NCBI RefSeq assembly: GCF_024137965.1
Contig: NZ_CP099975.1
Coordinates: 1,922,001 to 1,986,000 of the forward strand
Direction of reading: 5' to 3'
Source of the DNA: Halomonas sp. Y3
Lineage (GTDB): Bacteria; Pseudomonadota; Gammaproteobacteria; Pseudomonadales; Halomonadaceae
Length of the DNA stretch: 64,000 nt
The notes beneath the pieces are model-generated. The model saw nothing but the letters and a program-made list of their open reading frames with translations, was not told where the DNA came from and searched no databases. Made by a program: the position numbers and the translations under genes. Of the stretch, positions 35,125 through 43,892 are shown one piece after another (the first letter of the stretch is position 1; every line of letters begins with the position of its first letter).

Positions 35125-36111
35125 ATGAGCGTCGAGATCAAGACGGCGGAGATCACGCCGGTTCGCCAGACCTATGGTCATACCAAGCGCCGCTTCGGTG
35201 ACAAGCCGGCGACTCGCTACCAGGAAGCCAGCTTCGATATCCAGCCGACTGCCAACTTTCATTATCGGCCGATGTTCGACGAGCATCATGAGCTCTATGA
35301 CACCGGCTATACCGTGCTGAAGATGGAAGACTGGTACGCCTTCAGCGACCCCCGCCAGTTCTATTATGGCGCCTGGGTGGCGGCTCGCGCCAAGCTCCAG
35401 GAGAACACCGAGTCCAGCTTCGCCTTCTTCGAGAAGCGCGGCCTGGGCGGCCGCCTGAGCGAAGACGTTCGCCGCCTGGTGACCCGCTGCCTGCTGCCCC
35501 TGCGTCATGCCGAGATGGGCGCCAACATGAATAACGTAGGCATCGCTGCCAATGCCTACGGCACCACGCTGAGCCAGGCCCATATGTACCACGGCATGGA
35601 TCGCCTTGCCGTTGCCCAGTACCTCTCTCGCATCGGTCTGCTGATCGACGACACGCCCGGGCTGCTGCTGGCCGAGGCCAAGACCCTGTGGATGGACGAC
35701 CCCGCCTGGCAGGAAGTGCGCCGCTATGTGGAGGACTCCCTGGTGGTGGAGGACTGGGCGGAACTCTCCCTGGCCCAGAACCTGATCTTCGACGGCCTGC
35801 TCTATCCCTTCCTGCTGGAGTCCCTGGATGAGCGGCTGCTCGACATGGGAGGCGGCGATATCGCCATCCTCACCGACTTCATGGGGGACTGGTTCAAGGA
35901 CGGCAGCCGCTTCATCGATGCCCTGTTCAAGACGCTGGCCGGCGAGAGCGAGGCCAACCGGGCACAGCTGGCCCGCTGGGTCGCCCACTGGCGCTGCCGT
36001 GCCATCGCGGCGCTGACCCCGGTGGCCATCGACGCCGATATCGAACTCGACGACGCCCTGGCGGTACTGGACAAGCGCCTCATCAAGCTCGGCCTGCTCG
36101 AGACCCACTGA
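35125..36111 (+). CDS. dmpL: Phenol hydroxylase small oxygenase subunit DmpL (P1)
   Basis: A 328-residue beta subunit of the diiron phenol monooxygenase. Family features: YQEASFDIQPTANFHYRPMF, GYTVLKMEDWYAFSDPRQFY, YGAWVAARAKLQENTESSFA and CLLPLRHAEMGANMNNVG. It has the same fold as the large subunit but lacks the metal-binding residues. GAGGAG precedes the ATG. Confidence 0.95.
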   Translation: MSVEIKTAEITPVRQTYGHTKRRFGDKPATRYQEASFDIQPTANFHYRPMFDEHHELYDTGYTVLKMEDWYAFSDPRQFYYGAWVAARAKLQENTESSFAFFEKRGLGGRLSEDVRRLVTRCLLPLRHAEMGANMNNVGIAANAYGTTLSQAHMYHGMDRLAVAQYLSRIGLLIDDTPGLLLAEAKTLWMDDPAWQEVRRYVEDSLVVEDWAELSLAQNLIFDGLLYPFLLESLDERLLDMGGGDIAILTDFMGDWFKDGSRFIDALFKTLAGESEANRAQLARWVAHWRCRAIAALTPVAIDADIELDDALAVLDKRLIKLGLLETH

Positions 36112-36142
36112 GCCCCTTACCCCAGAATTCGGAGTCTGCCCC

Positions 36143-36412
36143 ATGTCACGCGTCTTTATCGCCCTGCAGGACAACGAGAATGCCCGCTTTATCGTCGAGG
36201 CCATCAGCGAGGACAACCCTGCGGCCGAGGTCAAGCACAGCCCGGCCATGATCCGGGTCGAGGCCGACGACCGCCTGACCATCCGTCGCGAGACGGTGGA
36301 GGAGAAGCTGGGCCGCGACTGGGATACCCAGGAGCTCCAGGTGGACATGATCAGCATCGGCGGCAACGTCGACGAGGATGACGACAGCTTCACCCTCTAC
36401 TGGAACACCTGA
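36143..36412 (+). CDS. dmpM: Phenol hydroxylase coupling/activator protein DmpM (P2)
   Basis: An 89-residue cofactor-free effector like MmoB and TmoD: RVFIALQDNENARFIVEAI, HSPAMIRVEADDRLTIRRE, MISIGGNVDEDDDSFTLYW. It docks on the oxygenase and tunes the active site for turnover. It lies 31 bp after dmpL. Confidence 0.95.
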   Translation: MSRVFIALQDNENARFIVEAISEDNPAAEVKHSPAMIRVEADDRLTIRRETVEEKLGRDWDTQELQVDMISIGGNVDEDDDSFTLYWNT

Positions 36413-36467
36413 GTCCCGATGACGCCATCACACGCCAGCCAACAATAATGGCGCAGGAGAGTTAGCC

Positions 36468-37979
36468 ATGAATGCCAAGACCAGCAAGCGACTCAATATG
36501 AAGGAGCGCTACCGGATCATGACCCGGGACCTGGGCTGGGAGCCCAGCTATCAGCGCTACGAGGATATCTTCCCTCAGGAGAGCTTCGAGGGCATCAAGA
36601 TCGTCGACTGGGATCAGTGGGAGGACCCCTTCCGGCTGACCATGGACAACTACTGGAAATTCCAGGCGGAGAAAGAGCGCAAGCTGTATGCAATCTTCGA
36701 CGCGGTATCCCAGAACAATGGCCAGATGAAGATCTCCGACCCGCGCTACCTGAACGCGGTCAAGCTGTTCATCACGGCGGTGACGCCGCTGGAATACAAC
36801 GCCTACAAGGGGTATGCCCGGGTGGGGCGCCAGTTCGGCGGGGTGGGCGCGCGCATCGCCTGTCAGATGCAGTCCATCGATGAGCTGCGTCACACCCAGA
36901 CCCAGATTCATGCCATGAGCCACTACAACAAGTACTTCGGCGGCATGCATGACTTCCCGCACATGTTCGATCGGGTCTGGTACCTGTCGGTGCCCAAGTC
37001 CTTCTTCGAGGACGCCTCCACCGCCGGCCCCTTCGAGTTCCTGACCGCGATCTCCTTCTCCTTCGAGTATGTGCTGACCAACCTGCTGTTCCTGCCCTTC
37101 ATGTCCGGGGCCGCCTACAACGGTGACATGAACACCGTGACCTTCGGCTTCTCGGCCCAGTCCGACGAGGCGCGGCACATGACCCTGGGGCTCGAGATCA
37201 TCAAGTTCATCCTCGAGCAGCACGAGGACAACGTGCCCATCGTCCAGCAGTGGCTCGACAAGTGGCTGTGGCGCGGATACCGGCTGCTGTCGATCGTCGG
37301 CATGATGATGGACTACATGCTGCCCAACAAGGTGATGTCCTGGTCCGAGGCCTGGACCCTGTACTACGAGGAGGCCGGCGGCGCCCTGTTCAAGGAGCTG
37401 GAGCGTTACGGCATTCGCCCGCCCAAGTACGCCGACCAGACCGTGATCGGCAAGGATCACGTCAGCCACCAGGCCTGGTTCATCTTCTACCAGTACGGTC
37501 ACGCCACCGCCTTCAACACCTGGGTGCCCACCGCCAAGGAGATGGACTGGCTCTCCGAGAAGTACCCCGACACCTTCGACCGCCTCTACCGGCCGCGCTT
37601 CGAGCTGCTGGCCGAGAAAGCGGCCAAGGGCGAGCGCTTCTACAACAACACCCTGCCGCAGCTCTGCCAGGTGTGCCAGATCCCGCTGGCGATTACCGAG
37701 CCGGACGACGACACCCTGATCAGCCACCGCGACACCGTGCACGACGGCGAGCGCTATCACTTCTGCTCCGACGGCTGTCGCGACATCTTCCATCACGAGC
37801 CGGAGAAGTACGTTCAGGCCTGGCTGCCGGTGCACCAGATCCTGCAGGGCAACTGCGGCGGCGCCGACATGGAGAAGGTGATCGGCGACTACTACCGCAT
37901 CGAAATGGGCGAAGACAACCTCGACTTCGAGGGCTCCGCCGAACAGCGCCGCTGGGCGGCGTGGAAACAGGCCGTTTAA
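36468..37979 (+). CDS. dmpN: Phenol hydroxylase large catalytic subunit DmpN (P3)
   Basis: A 503-residue diiron monooxygenase that turns phenol into catechol. The iron ligands fit Glu109, Glu139/His142 (SIDELRHTQ) and Glu200, Glu234/His237 (SDEARHMTL). The C-terminal part contains the YHS-type segment CQVCQIPLAI then HFCSDGCRDIFHHEPEKY, usual for this subunit. Ribosome site GGAGAG. Part of the dmpKLMNOP-type order, with P0 to P5 all present. Confidence 0.97.
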   Translation: MNAKTSKRLNMKERYRIMTRDLGWEPSYQRYEDIFPQESFEGIKIVDWDQWEDPFRLTMDNYWKFQAEKERKLYAIFDAVSQNNGQMKISDPRYLNAVKLFITAVTPLEYNAYKGYARVGRQFGGVGARIACQMQSIDELRHTQTQIHAMSHYNKYFGGMHDFPHMFDRVWYLSVPKSFFEDASTAGPFEFLTAISFSFEYVLTNLLFLPFMSGAAYNGDMNTVTFGFSAQSDEARHMTLGLEIIKFILEQHEDNVPIVQQWLDKWLWRGYRLLSIVGMMMDYMLPNKVMSWSEAWTLYYEEAGGALFKELERYGIRPPKYADQTVIGKDHVSHQAWFIFYQYGHATAFNTWVPTAKEMDWLSEKYPDTFDRLYRPRFELLAEKAAKGERFYNNTLPQLCQVCQIPLAITEPDDDTLISHRDTVHDGERYHFCSDGCRDIFHHEPEKYVQAWLPVHQILQGNCGGADMEKVIGDYYRIEMGEDNLDFEGSAEQRRWAAWKQAV

Positions 37980-37991
37980 GGAGGGGAGACC

Positions 37992-38354
37992 ATGAGCGTT
38001 AGAGCCAATTATGCCAACTACCAGGGCCCGGTGCGCGATCGCGTCGAGAACTTCCACGGCAGCCAGCTGGTGTATGTGATGTGGGAGCGTCATCTGCTGT
38101 TCTGCGCGCCGCTCACCTTCCTCGCCGACCCGGCGATGTCCTTCGACGCCTTCCTGACAGAGGTGCTCACGCCGGCGCTGGCCCCCCATCCGGAGAGCGA
38201 GAAGCTCGACTTCGCCGAGGCCCAGTGGCGCCTCGACGGCGAGGCCTTCGAGCCCCGGGGCGAGGCCTCGCTGGCCGACAACGGCATTGGGCACAAGTCC
38301 CAGCTGCGGCTGATCACGCCGCGGCTGTCGGACCTGGCCGACGCCGCCATCTGA
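37992..38354 (+). CDS. dmpO: Phenol hydroxylase subunit DmpO (P4)
   Basis: A 120-residue third subunit of the hydroxylase: RVENFHGSQLVYVMWERHLL, FCAPLTFLADPAMSFDAFL and the C-terminal NGIGHKSQLRLITPRLSDL. It completes the alpha-beta-gamma oxygenase. Starts 12 bp after dmpN behind GGAGGGGAG. Confidence 0.94.
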   Translation: MSVRANYANYQGPVRDRVENFHGSQLVYVMWERHLLFCAPLTFLADPAMSFDAFLTEVLTPALAPHPESEKLDFAEAQWRLDGEAFEPRGEASLADNGIGHKSQLRLITPRLSDLADAAI

Positions 38355-38369
38355 GGGGAGGGCAGCCTC

Positions 38370-39437
38370 ATGAGCTATCAAGTGACCATCGAACCCACCG
38401 GCGAGATCGTTGAGGTGGAGGAGGGGCAGAGCCTGCTCGACGCCGCTCTGCGCCAGGGCGTCTGGCTGCCCTTTGCCTGCGGTCACGGCACCTGTGGCAC
38501 CTGCAAGGTGCAGGTGCTGGAGGGCGAGGCCGAGGTGGGCGACGCCTCGCCCTTCGCGCTGCTCGATATGGAGCGCGATGAGGGCTACCGGCTGGCCTGC
38601 TGTTGCCACCCGGAGAGCGACCTGGTGATCGAGGCGGACGTGGATGAGGACCCCGACTTCGCCGGTCATCCGGTGCAGGACTGGCAGGCCACCGTCAGCG
38701 CCATTACCGAGCTGACCCCGACCATCCGCGAGATTCGCCTGAGACTCGATGGCGAGGGCATGGCCTTCCAGGCAGGCCAGTATATCAACCTGCAGGTGCC
38801 CGGCGTGGAGGGCACCCGGGCCTTCTCCATCGCCTCGCCCCCGGCCGAGTCTGGTGAGCTGGCCCTGCATGTCCGCAAGGTCGAAGGCGGGGCGGCCACC
38901 ACCTGGCTTCATGAGCAGCTTGAGGTGGGGCAACGTCTGGCGCTGAGCGGTCCTTACGGCCAGTTCTTCGTGCGCAGGTCCGACCCCAAGGACGTGATCC
39001 TTATCGCCGGGGGCTCAGGGCTCTCCAGCCCCGAGTCGATGATCCTCGACCTGCTGGCCGACCCCGAGGATACCCGGCGCATCACCCTCTTCCAGGGGGC
39101 ACGCCACCTGGCCGAGCTCTACCACCGGGAGCGCTTCGAGCGTCTCGCCGCCGAGCATGAGCGCTTCACCTATGTGCCGGCGCTCAATGCGCCCCTGGAC
39201 GACGATGCCTGGGACGGCTTCGTGGGCTTCGTGCACGACGCCGCCATCGCCCACTTCAAGGGCCGCTTCAGCGAGCACAAGGCCTACCTGTGCGGGCCGC
39301 CGCCGATGATCGATGCGGCCATCACCGCCCTGATGCAGGGGCGACTCTTCGAGCGCGACATCCATATGGAGCGCTTCCTGACCGCCGCCGATGGCGCCGA
39401 GGGTGGCCAGCGCTCGGCGCTCTTCAAGCGGATCTAA
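38370..39437 (+). CDS. dmpP: Phenol hydroxylase reductase DmpP (P5)
   Basis: A 355-residue reductase passing electrons from NADH to the hydroxylase. The N-terminal plant-type [2Fe-2S] domain has CGHGTCGTCKVQV and a later LACCC. The FAD domain shows RAFSIASPP and the NAD domain IAGGSGLSSPESMI and YLCGPPPMIDAAI. Behind it comes catA, where meta-pathway operons have the ferredoxin dmpQ and dmpB. Confidence 0.96.
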   Translation: MSYQVTIEPTGEIVEVEEGQSLLDAALRQGVWLPFACGHGTCGTCKVQVLEGEAEVGDASPFALLDMERDEGYRLACCCHPESDLVIEADVDEDPDFAGHPVQDWQATVSAITELTPTIREIRLRLDGEGMAFQAGQYINLQVPGVEGTRAFSIASPPAESGELALHVRKVEGGAATTWLHEQLEVGQRLALSGPYGQFFVRRSDPKDVILIAGGSGLSSPESMILDLLADPEDTRRITLFQGARHLAELYHRERFERLAAEHERFTYVPALNAPLDDDAWDGFVGFVHDAAIAHFKGRFSEHKAYLCGPPPMIDAAITALMQGRLFERDIHMERFLTAADGAEGGQRSALFKRI

Positions 39438-39486
39438 TGCCACTCATTGGCCGTTTCACCACAAGAACCACAAGGAGCAGGACGCC

Positions 39487-40428
39487 ATGACCGTGAAGAT
39501 TTTCGATACCCCTGAAGTGCAGGACTTTCTCAAGACCGTTGCCGGCTTCGATCAGGAGGGCGGCAGCGATCGGGCCAAGCAGATCGTTCATCGCCTGCTC
39601 TCCGACCTCTATAGGCTGATCGATGACTTCGACGTCACCCCGGAGGAGTTCTGGGCCACGGTGAGTCTGATGAACGAGCTCGGCAAAGCCTCCCAGTTCG
39701 GCCTGCTCTCTCCCGGGCTTGGCTTTGACCACTACCTGGACATGCGCATGGATGCGGTCGACGCCGAGGCCGAGCGCACCGGCGGCACGCCGCGTACCAT
39801 CGAGGGGCCTCTCTACGTGGCCGGCGCCCCTGAGGCCGAGGGCTTTGCCCGCATGGACGACGGCAGCGATGCCGACAGCGAGGTGATGTGGCTGACCGGC
39901 CAGGTGCGCAACCTGGATGGCGAGCCGGTGCCCGGCGCCAGGGTGGAGATCTGGCACGCCAACGCCAAGGGCGGCTACTCCCACTTCGACCCGTCCCAGT
40001 CCGAGTACAACCTGCGTCGTACCATCATCGCCGATGACGAGGGGCGTTACCGGGCCCGCAGCATCATCCCCTCCGGCTACGGGGTGCCGGCAGGCAGCCC
40101 CACCGATCAGGTGCTCAAGGCCCTGGGGCGCCATGGCCAGCGTCCGGCACACATCCACTACTTCATCTCGGCCCCGGGTCACCAGCACCTGACCACTCAG
40201 ATCAACCTGGCCGGCGACCCCTACACCTGGGACGACTTCGCCTTCGCCACCCGCGAGGAGCTGCTGGTAGATGGCCGGGCCGTCAACGATTCTGCCGAGG
40301 CCGAAGCGCGCGGCCTGGAGGGCCCCTTCACCGAGGTGGTCTTCGATATCACCCTGGCCAGGACCGCGGCCCCGGAGCTGCAGACGCGGCACAAGCGCCC
40401 CCGCGCCCTGGAAGAGGCCGCCGGTTAA
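39487..40428 (+). CDS. catA: Catechol 1,2-dioxygenase CatA
   Basis: A 313-residue non-haem Fe(III) intradiol dioxygenase giving cis,cis-muconate. The ligand tyrosines and histidines lie in EGPLYVAGAP, GRYRARSIIPSGYGVPAG and RPAHIHYFISAPGHQHLTTQ. The N-terminal helical dimerisation domain (FLKTVAGFDQEG, LYRLIDDFDVTPEEFWATV) is present. AAGGAG precedes the ATG 39487; the upstream open frame to 39391 overlaps dmpP. As last gene of the phenol operon it ties hydroxylation to ortho cleavage. Its product is the substrate of CatB encoded 8 kb away. Confidence 0.96.
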   Translation: MTVKIFDTPEVQDFLKTVAGFDQEGGSDRAKQIVHRLLSDLYRLIDDFDVTPEEFWATVSLMNELGKASQFGLLSPGLGFDHYLDMRMDAVDAEAERTGGTPRTIEGPLYVAGAPEAEGFARMDDGSDADSEVMWLTGQVRNLDGEPVPGARVEIWHANAKGGYSHFDPSQSEYNLRRTIIADDEGRYRARSIIPSGYGVPAGSPTDQVLKALGRHGQRPAHIHYFISAPGHQHLTTQINLAGDPYTWDDFAFATREELLVDGRAVNDSAEAEARGLEGPFTEVVFDITLARTAAPELQTRHKRPRALEEAAG

Positions 40429-40447
40429 GGCCCACCTTCCTTGCATG

Positions 40448-40471
40448 ACCGGCGCCCTAGGGGGCGCCGGT
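40448..40471 (+). terminator. Terminator of the phenol hydroxylase-catA operon
   Basis: ACCGGCGCCC-TAGG-GGGCGCCGGT is a perfect 10-bp stem followed by TCTCCCTTTG, 20 bp after the catA stop. Confidence 0.8.
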
Positions 40472-40621
40472 TCTCCCTTTGATCATAATGCGCGGCATGC
40501 CCCGTACCTCTAGCAAGCGCTTACCGGCTGGCGCATTTTCCGCACCTGCTCCCCGTTGGGCATCACTTCGTATTTCAAGACTTGGAGGCGTTGCACAAGG
40601 CACCTTTAACTGATCGTTTGT

Positions 40622-41668
40622 GGCTATGTTGGCATCTGTTGTTGGTCTGCACCTATCGCCACGCGAAACCACGCTTCCTCAGTTGGCTTCGCGGTTTCAA
40701 ACAATCTCCGCCATGCCAGATAATTGGATAAGTACGTGGTCCCAACCCCATGGAAGCGTGCCATCCAGCCCTTCAATCGGCTCATATAGCCGTTCACGTT
40801 CTGAATGTGGTATTCCTTGCCGATCACTCTCTGATTATCGAAGACGATCAGTCGATGATGAGCAATCCCGTAGTCGCGGCAGAAGGTTTTATACCAGCTA
40901 TGTCCGTCAGAGCATAAAATCGAGTCGCGATTGATTATCGGTGCCAGGAAGTCATGGACGGTAGACTTTTGGAGCGTCGGATCCACCAGTTCGCTGAGCT
41001 TTCCATTGCGGTCACGCGCAATAAGCACCGGGATTTTATCCACTTTTTTCTTCCTACTACCTTGCCCACCGCGCTTTCGAGGTTTTCGGTGAGTGATATT
41101 ACGCTTCCCTTTGCTGGACTCCAGGAAGAAGGTTTCGTCTACCTCGATGATGCCGGAGAGTGGGTTAGCATTGTCTTGAGCGCTCGTTTTCAGGAAGCGA
41201 TGTCGCCAGCGGAAAGCCGTCTTCAAATCAATGCCCACTCGGGCCGCCGAGACGCGTAACGTCAGACTGTCTCGCATGCAGCGCAGGTAGTCGAACCACT
41301 TATCGCGGTGTTGCAGTTTGGCCAGGGGTGTGTCGGTGAGGGCATTGAACGTCTTGCGACAATCTGGATTCCGGCAGCGATACCGCTGAAGGCCTCCACT
41401 GCGCCCCCACTTGGCAGGGTGTTCAGCGCCACAGTGCGGGCAGGGAAGGTGAGATTTCGCCGTGTCGAGCAGGGTGTTCGCTTGGGCGCTTATTTGACCA
41501 AGCATCTGATCGGCTAGATATTTCTTGAGGTGAACAGGGAGGAGAGCCAGTGTCTGTTCAAGGGCTTTGAGGTCTGCTTGCTTCATGGCGAGCTCCAGAG
41601 GCAAACTGCATATACAGTAGTTTATACAGTCTTTTCAAAACGCGCCAACAACAGATGCCAACATAGCC
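40622..41668 (-). mobile_element. IS1595-family element, complete
   Basis: A 1047-bp element with 24-bp perfect inverted repeats (40622-40645 and 41645-41668; outer end GGCTATGTTGGCATCTG). An 8-bp duplication TCGTTTGT (40614-40621, 41669-41676) flanks it. It landed in a gene-free gap and broke nothing visible. Confidence 0.95.
40624..41586 (-). CDS. IS1595-family transposase
   Basis: A 320-residue ISXO2-like DDE transposase. The N-terminal zinc ribbon is CPHCGAEHPAKWG then YRCRNPDCRKTFN; the catalytic core shows GIIEVDETFFLESSKGKRN (D), SILCSDGHSWYK (D) and the later HIQNVNGYMSRLKGWMARF with the N/E region. ATG 41586 has TGGAG seven bases before it and is preferred to the TTG at 41604. Confidence 0.92.
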   Translation of the reverse strand: MKQADLKALEQTLALLPVHLKKYLADQMLGQISAQANTLLDTAKSHLPCPHCGAEHPAKWGRSGGLQRYRCRNPDCRKTFNALTDTPLAKLQHRDKWFDYLRCMRDSLTLRVSAARVGIDLKTAFRWRHRFLKTSAQDNANPLSGIIEVDETFFLESSKGKRNITHRKPRKRGGQGSRKKKVDKIPVLIARDRNGKLSELVDPTLQKSTVHDFLAPIINRDSILCSDGHSWYKTFCRDYGIAHHRLIVFDNQRVIGKEYHIQNVNGYMSRLKGWMARFHGVGTTYLSNYLAWRRLFETAKPTEEAWFRVAIGADQQQMPT

Positions 41669-41845
41669 TCGTTTGTCCAGTACTATAGGGCGCCCGCGCT
41701 ACCTCGGCTGCCCTATCCTTCCCCGCACGAAAAGCACGGGGCATGCCGCGCTTTTTGGTCAGTGAAGATAGGCGTACTTGCTGATACAATTTGTTAGTAA
41801 CTATTCTGATACTTCTCCTTCCTCAAGGATGAGAGGCCTCGCTCT

Positions 41846-43843
41846 GTGCTGACGAAATTTCTCCACCCCCTGTTCCGGCTGCCACGCCCACACAAACGGG
41901 CGATCCAACTGCTGGCCGATGCCGGGCTGATCACCTTGAGCTTCCTGCTGGCCATGCTGCTGCGCCTGGACAGCTGGACCTTCGTTGCCGAGCCGAGGAT
42001 ATGGTGGGTATTGCCGGTCGTGATCCCGGTGAGCCTGGCGATTTTCATGCGCCTGGGCTTCTACCGTGCGGTGATTCGCTACATGAGCATGAAGGCGGTC
42101 AAGACAGTCGCGGCCGGGGTAGGGGCGTCGGCGCTGGCACTGCTGGTGGTCAACTACCTGTTCCATCTGCCGGTGCCGCGCTCGGTGCCCTTTATCTACG
42201 CCATGCTGGCGCTGCTGACGATCGGTGGGGTGCGTTTCGCGCTGCGCGCCCTCTACCTTCGTAACCAGCTGCGTTACAAGACACGGGTGGTGATCTACGG
42301 CGCCGGCGCGGCAGGCCGCCAGCTGGTGGTGTCGCTGCGCCACGGCCAGGAGTACGAGCCGGTGGGCTTTGTGGATGATGCGTCTAACCTCGAGGGGGCC
42401 TTCATCCAGGGGCTGAAGGTCTATGCGCCAGTGGAGCTCGATCGCCTGATCCAGGATTACGGCGTCGAGAAGGTGTTGCTGGCGATCCCCAGCGCCTCAC
42501 GGGCTCGGCGGCGGGCGATCCTCGAGCGACTGGAGGCCCTGGATGTGCCGGTGCAGACGATACCCGGCATGGCTGATGTAGTGGCCGGCCGAGCGGAGAT
42601 CAACGACCTGCGCGATGTGGCGGTGGAGGACCTGCTCGGCCGCGACCCGGTGCCGCCGGAGCCCGAACTGATGGGGGCCAATGTCACCGGCAAGGTGGTC
42701 ATGGTAACCGGAGCAGGGGGCTCCATCGGCAGGGAGCTGTGCCGTCAGATCCTGCGCCAGGCCCCGGCCCAGCTGCTGCTGCTGGAGCTCTCCGAATACA
42801 GCCTCTACCGCGTCGAGCAGGAGCTCCTGCAGATCGCCCGGGAAGAGGGTATCGACTGCCCGGTCAAGGCGCTGCTGGGGTCGGTGCAGCACCGCAACCG
42901 GGTCCAGAAGATTCTCTCGGCCTTCCAGATCCAGACGATCTATCACGCCGCCGCCTACAAGCATGTGCCGATGGTGGAGCACAATGTGGTGGAGGGGCTG
43001 CGCAATAATGTGATGGGCACTCTGGAAACCGCCCGGGCAGCGGTAGAGGCCGGGGTGGAGAGCTTTGTGCTCGTCTCCACCGACAAGGCAGTACGACCCA
43101 CCAACGTGATGGGAGCGAGCAAGCGTCTCGCCGAGCTAGTGTGCCAGGCGATGGCGCGGGCTCAGAACGGTACGCGCTTCAGCATGGTCCGCTTTGGCAA
43201 CGTGCTGGGGTCCAGTGGCTCCGTGGTGCCGCTGTTCCGTCGGCAGATCGCCGCTGGCGGGCCGGTGACCGTGACCCATCCCGAGATCACCCGTTACTTC
43301 ATGACCATTCCCGAGGCGGCCCAGCTGGTGATCCAGGCCGGCGCCATGGCCCGCGGCGGCGATGTCTTCGTTCTCGACATGGGCGAGCCGGTGAAGATCG
43401 CCGAGCTGGCTGGACGTCTGATCCGCCTCTCGGGCCTCGAACCCTGCTACCCGGGAACCGACGGCGGCGATCAGAGCCGTGGCGACATCGAGATCCGCTA
43501 CTCAGGCCTGCGCCCTGGTGAGAAGCTCTACGAGGAGCTCCTGATCGGCGAGAACGTCAGCGAGACGCGCCACCCGCGGATCATGACCGCCAGCGAGATC
43601 TCCCTGGAGTGGGGCGAGATGGAGGGGCTGCTCGAGACGCTATTCGATGCTTGCCTGATGTTCGATGCCCCGCGCATCCGTGAGCTGCTGGTCCAGGCGC
43701 CGCTGGGCTATCAGCCCCAGAGCGAGCTCGCCGACCTGGTGTGGGAGGAGCAGTTCCCGCGGCAGGAGAAGGAGAGTGGCCCAGCTAGCCGTAGGCAGAA
43801 GATCGTGGCGCTGAGACCCAAGTCGACCTCGGAGGCGAGCTGA
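41846..43843 (+). CDS. WbpM/PglF-type nucleotide-sugar 4,6-dehydratase
   Basis: A 665-residue membrane-bound dehydratase. About four N-terminal helices (LITLSFLLAMLLRL, WVLPVVIPVSLAIF and others) are followed by two Rossmann segments: GAGAAGRQLVV (about residue 152) and VTGAGGSIGRELCRQI (about 290). The active site is SFVLVSTDKAVRPTNVMGASKRLAE with the M-x3-K variant of Y-x3-K that marks WbpM, PglF and FlaA1 relatives. It should make UDP-4-keto-6-deoxy-GlcNAc for surface glycans. Starts at GTG 41846 with GAGAGG upstream. Confidence 0.9.
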   Translation: MLTKFLHPLFRLPRPHKRAIQLLADAGLITLSFLLAMLLRLDSWTFVAEPRIWWVLPVVIPVSLAIFMRLGFYRAVIRYMSMKAVKTVAAGVGASALALLVVNYLFHLPVPRSVPFIYAMLALLTIGGVRFALRALYLRNQLRYKTRVVIYGAGAAGRQLVVSLRHGQEYEPVGFVDDASNLEGAFIQGLKVYAPVELDRLIQDYGVEKVLLAIPSASRARRRAILERLEALDVPVQTIPGMADVVAGRAEINDLRDVAVEDLLGRDPVPPEPELMGANVTGKVVMVTGAGGSIGRELCRQILRQAPAQLLLLELSEYSLYRVEQELLQIAREEGIDCPVKALLGSVQHRNRVQKILSAFQIQTIYHAAAYKHVPMVEHNVVEGLRNNVMGTLETARAAVEAGVESFVLVSTDKAVRPTNVMGASKRLAELVCQAMARAQNGTRFSMVRFGNVLGSSGSVVPLFRRQIAAGGPVTVTHPEITRYFMTIPEAAQLVIQAGAMARGGDVFVLDMGEPVKIAELAGRLIRLSGLEPCYPGTDGGDQSRGDIEIRYSGLRPGEKLYEELLIGENVSETRHPRIMTASEISLEWGEMEGLLETLFDACLMFDAPRIRELLVQAPLGYQPQSELADLVWEEQFPRQEKESGPASRRQKIVALRPKSTSEAS

Positions 43844-43892
43844 GCCGCGTCTGTTGTCACCGGCCTCTCCTCCCGCGCTGCCCGAGAGCTTC

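Larger units (their letters stand above)
40490..41751. repeat. 16-bp inverted repeat flanking the IS1595 insertion
   Basis: GCGCGGCATGCCCCGT at 40490-40505 is the exact complement of 41736-41751. Without the IS1595 copy and one duplication the two arms would be about 175 bp apart in the catA-capsule gene gap. Each arm has the palindromic core GCATGC. Purpose unknown; a paired-arm terminator, a protein site or a REP-like repeat are possible. Confidence 0.55.

Noticed and set aside
36462..38933. An 823-codon open frame on the minus strand
   Set aside because: Antisense to the clearly real phenol hydroxylase genes; composition is that of a mirrored high-GC gene.
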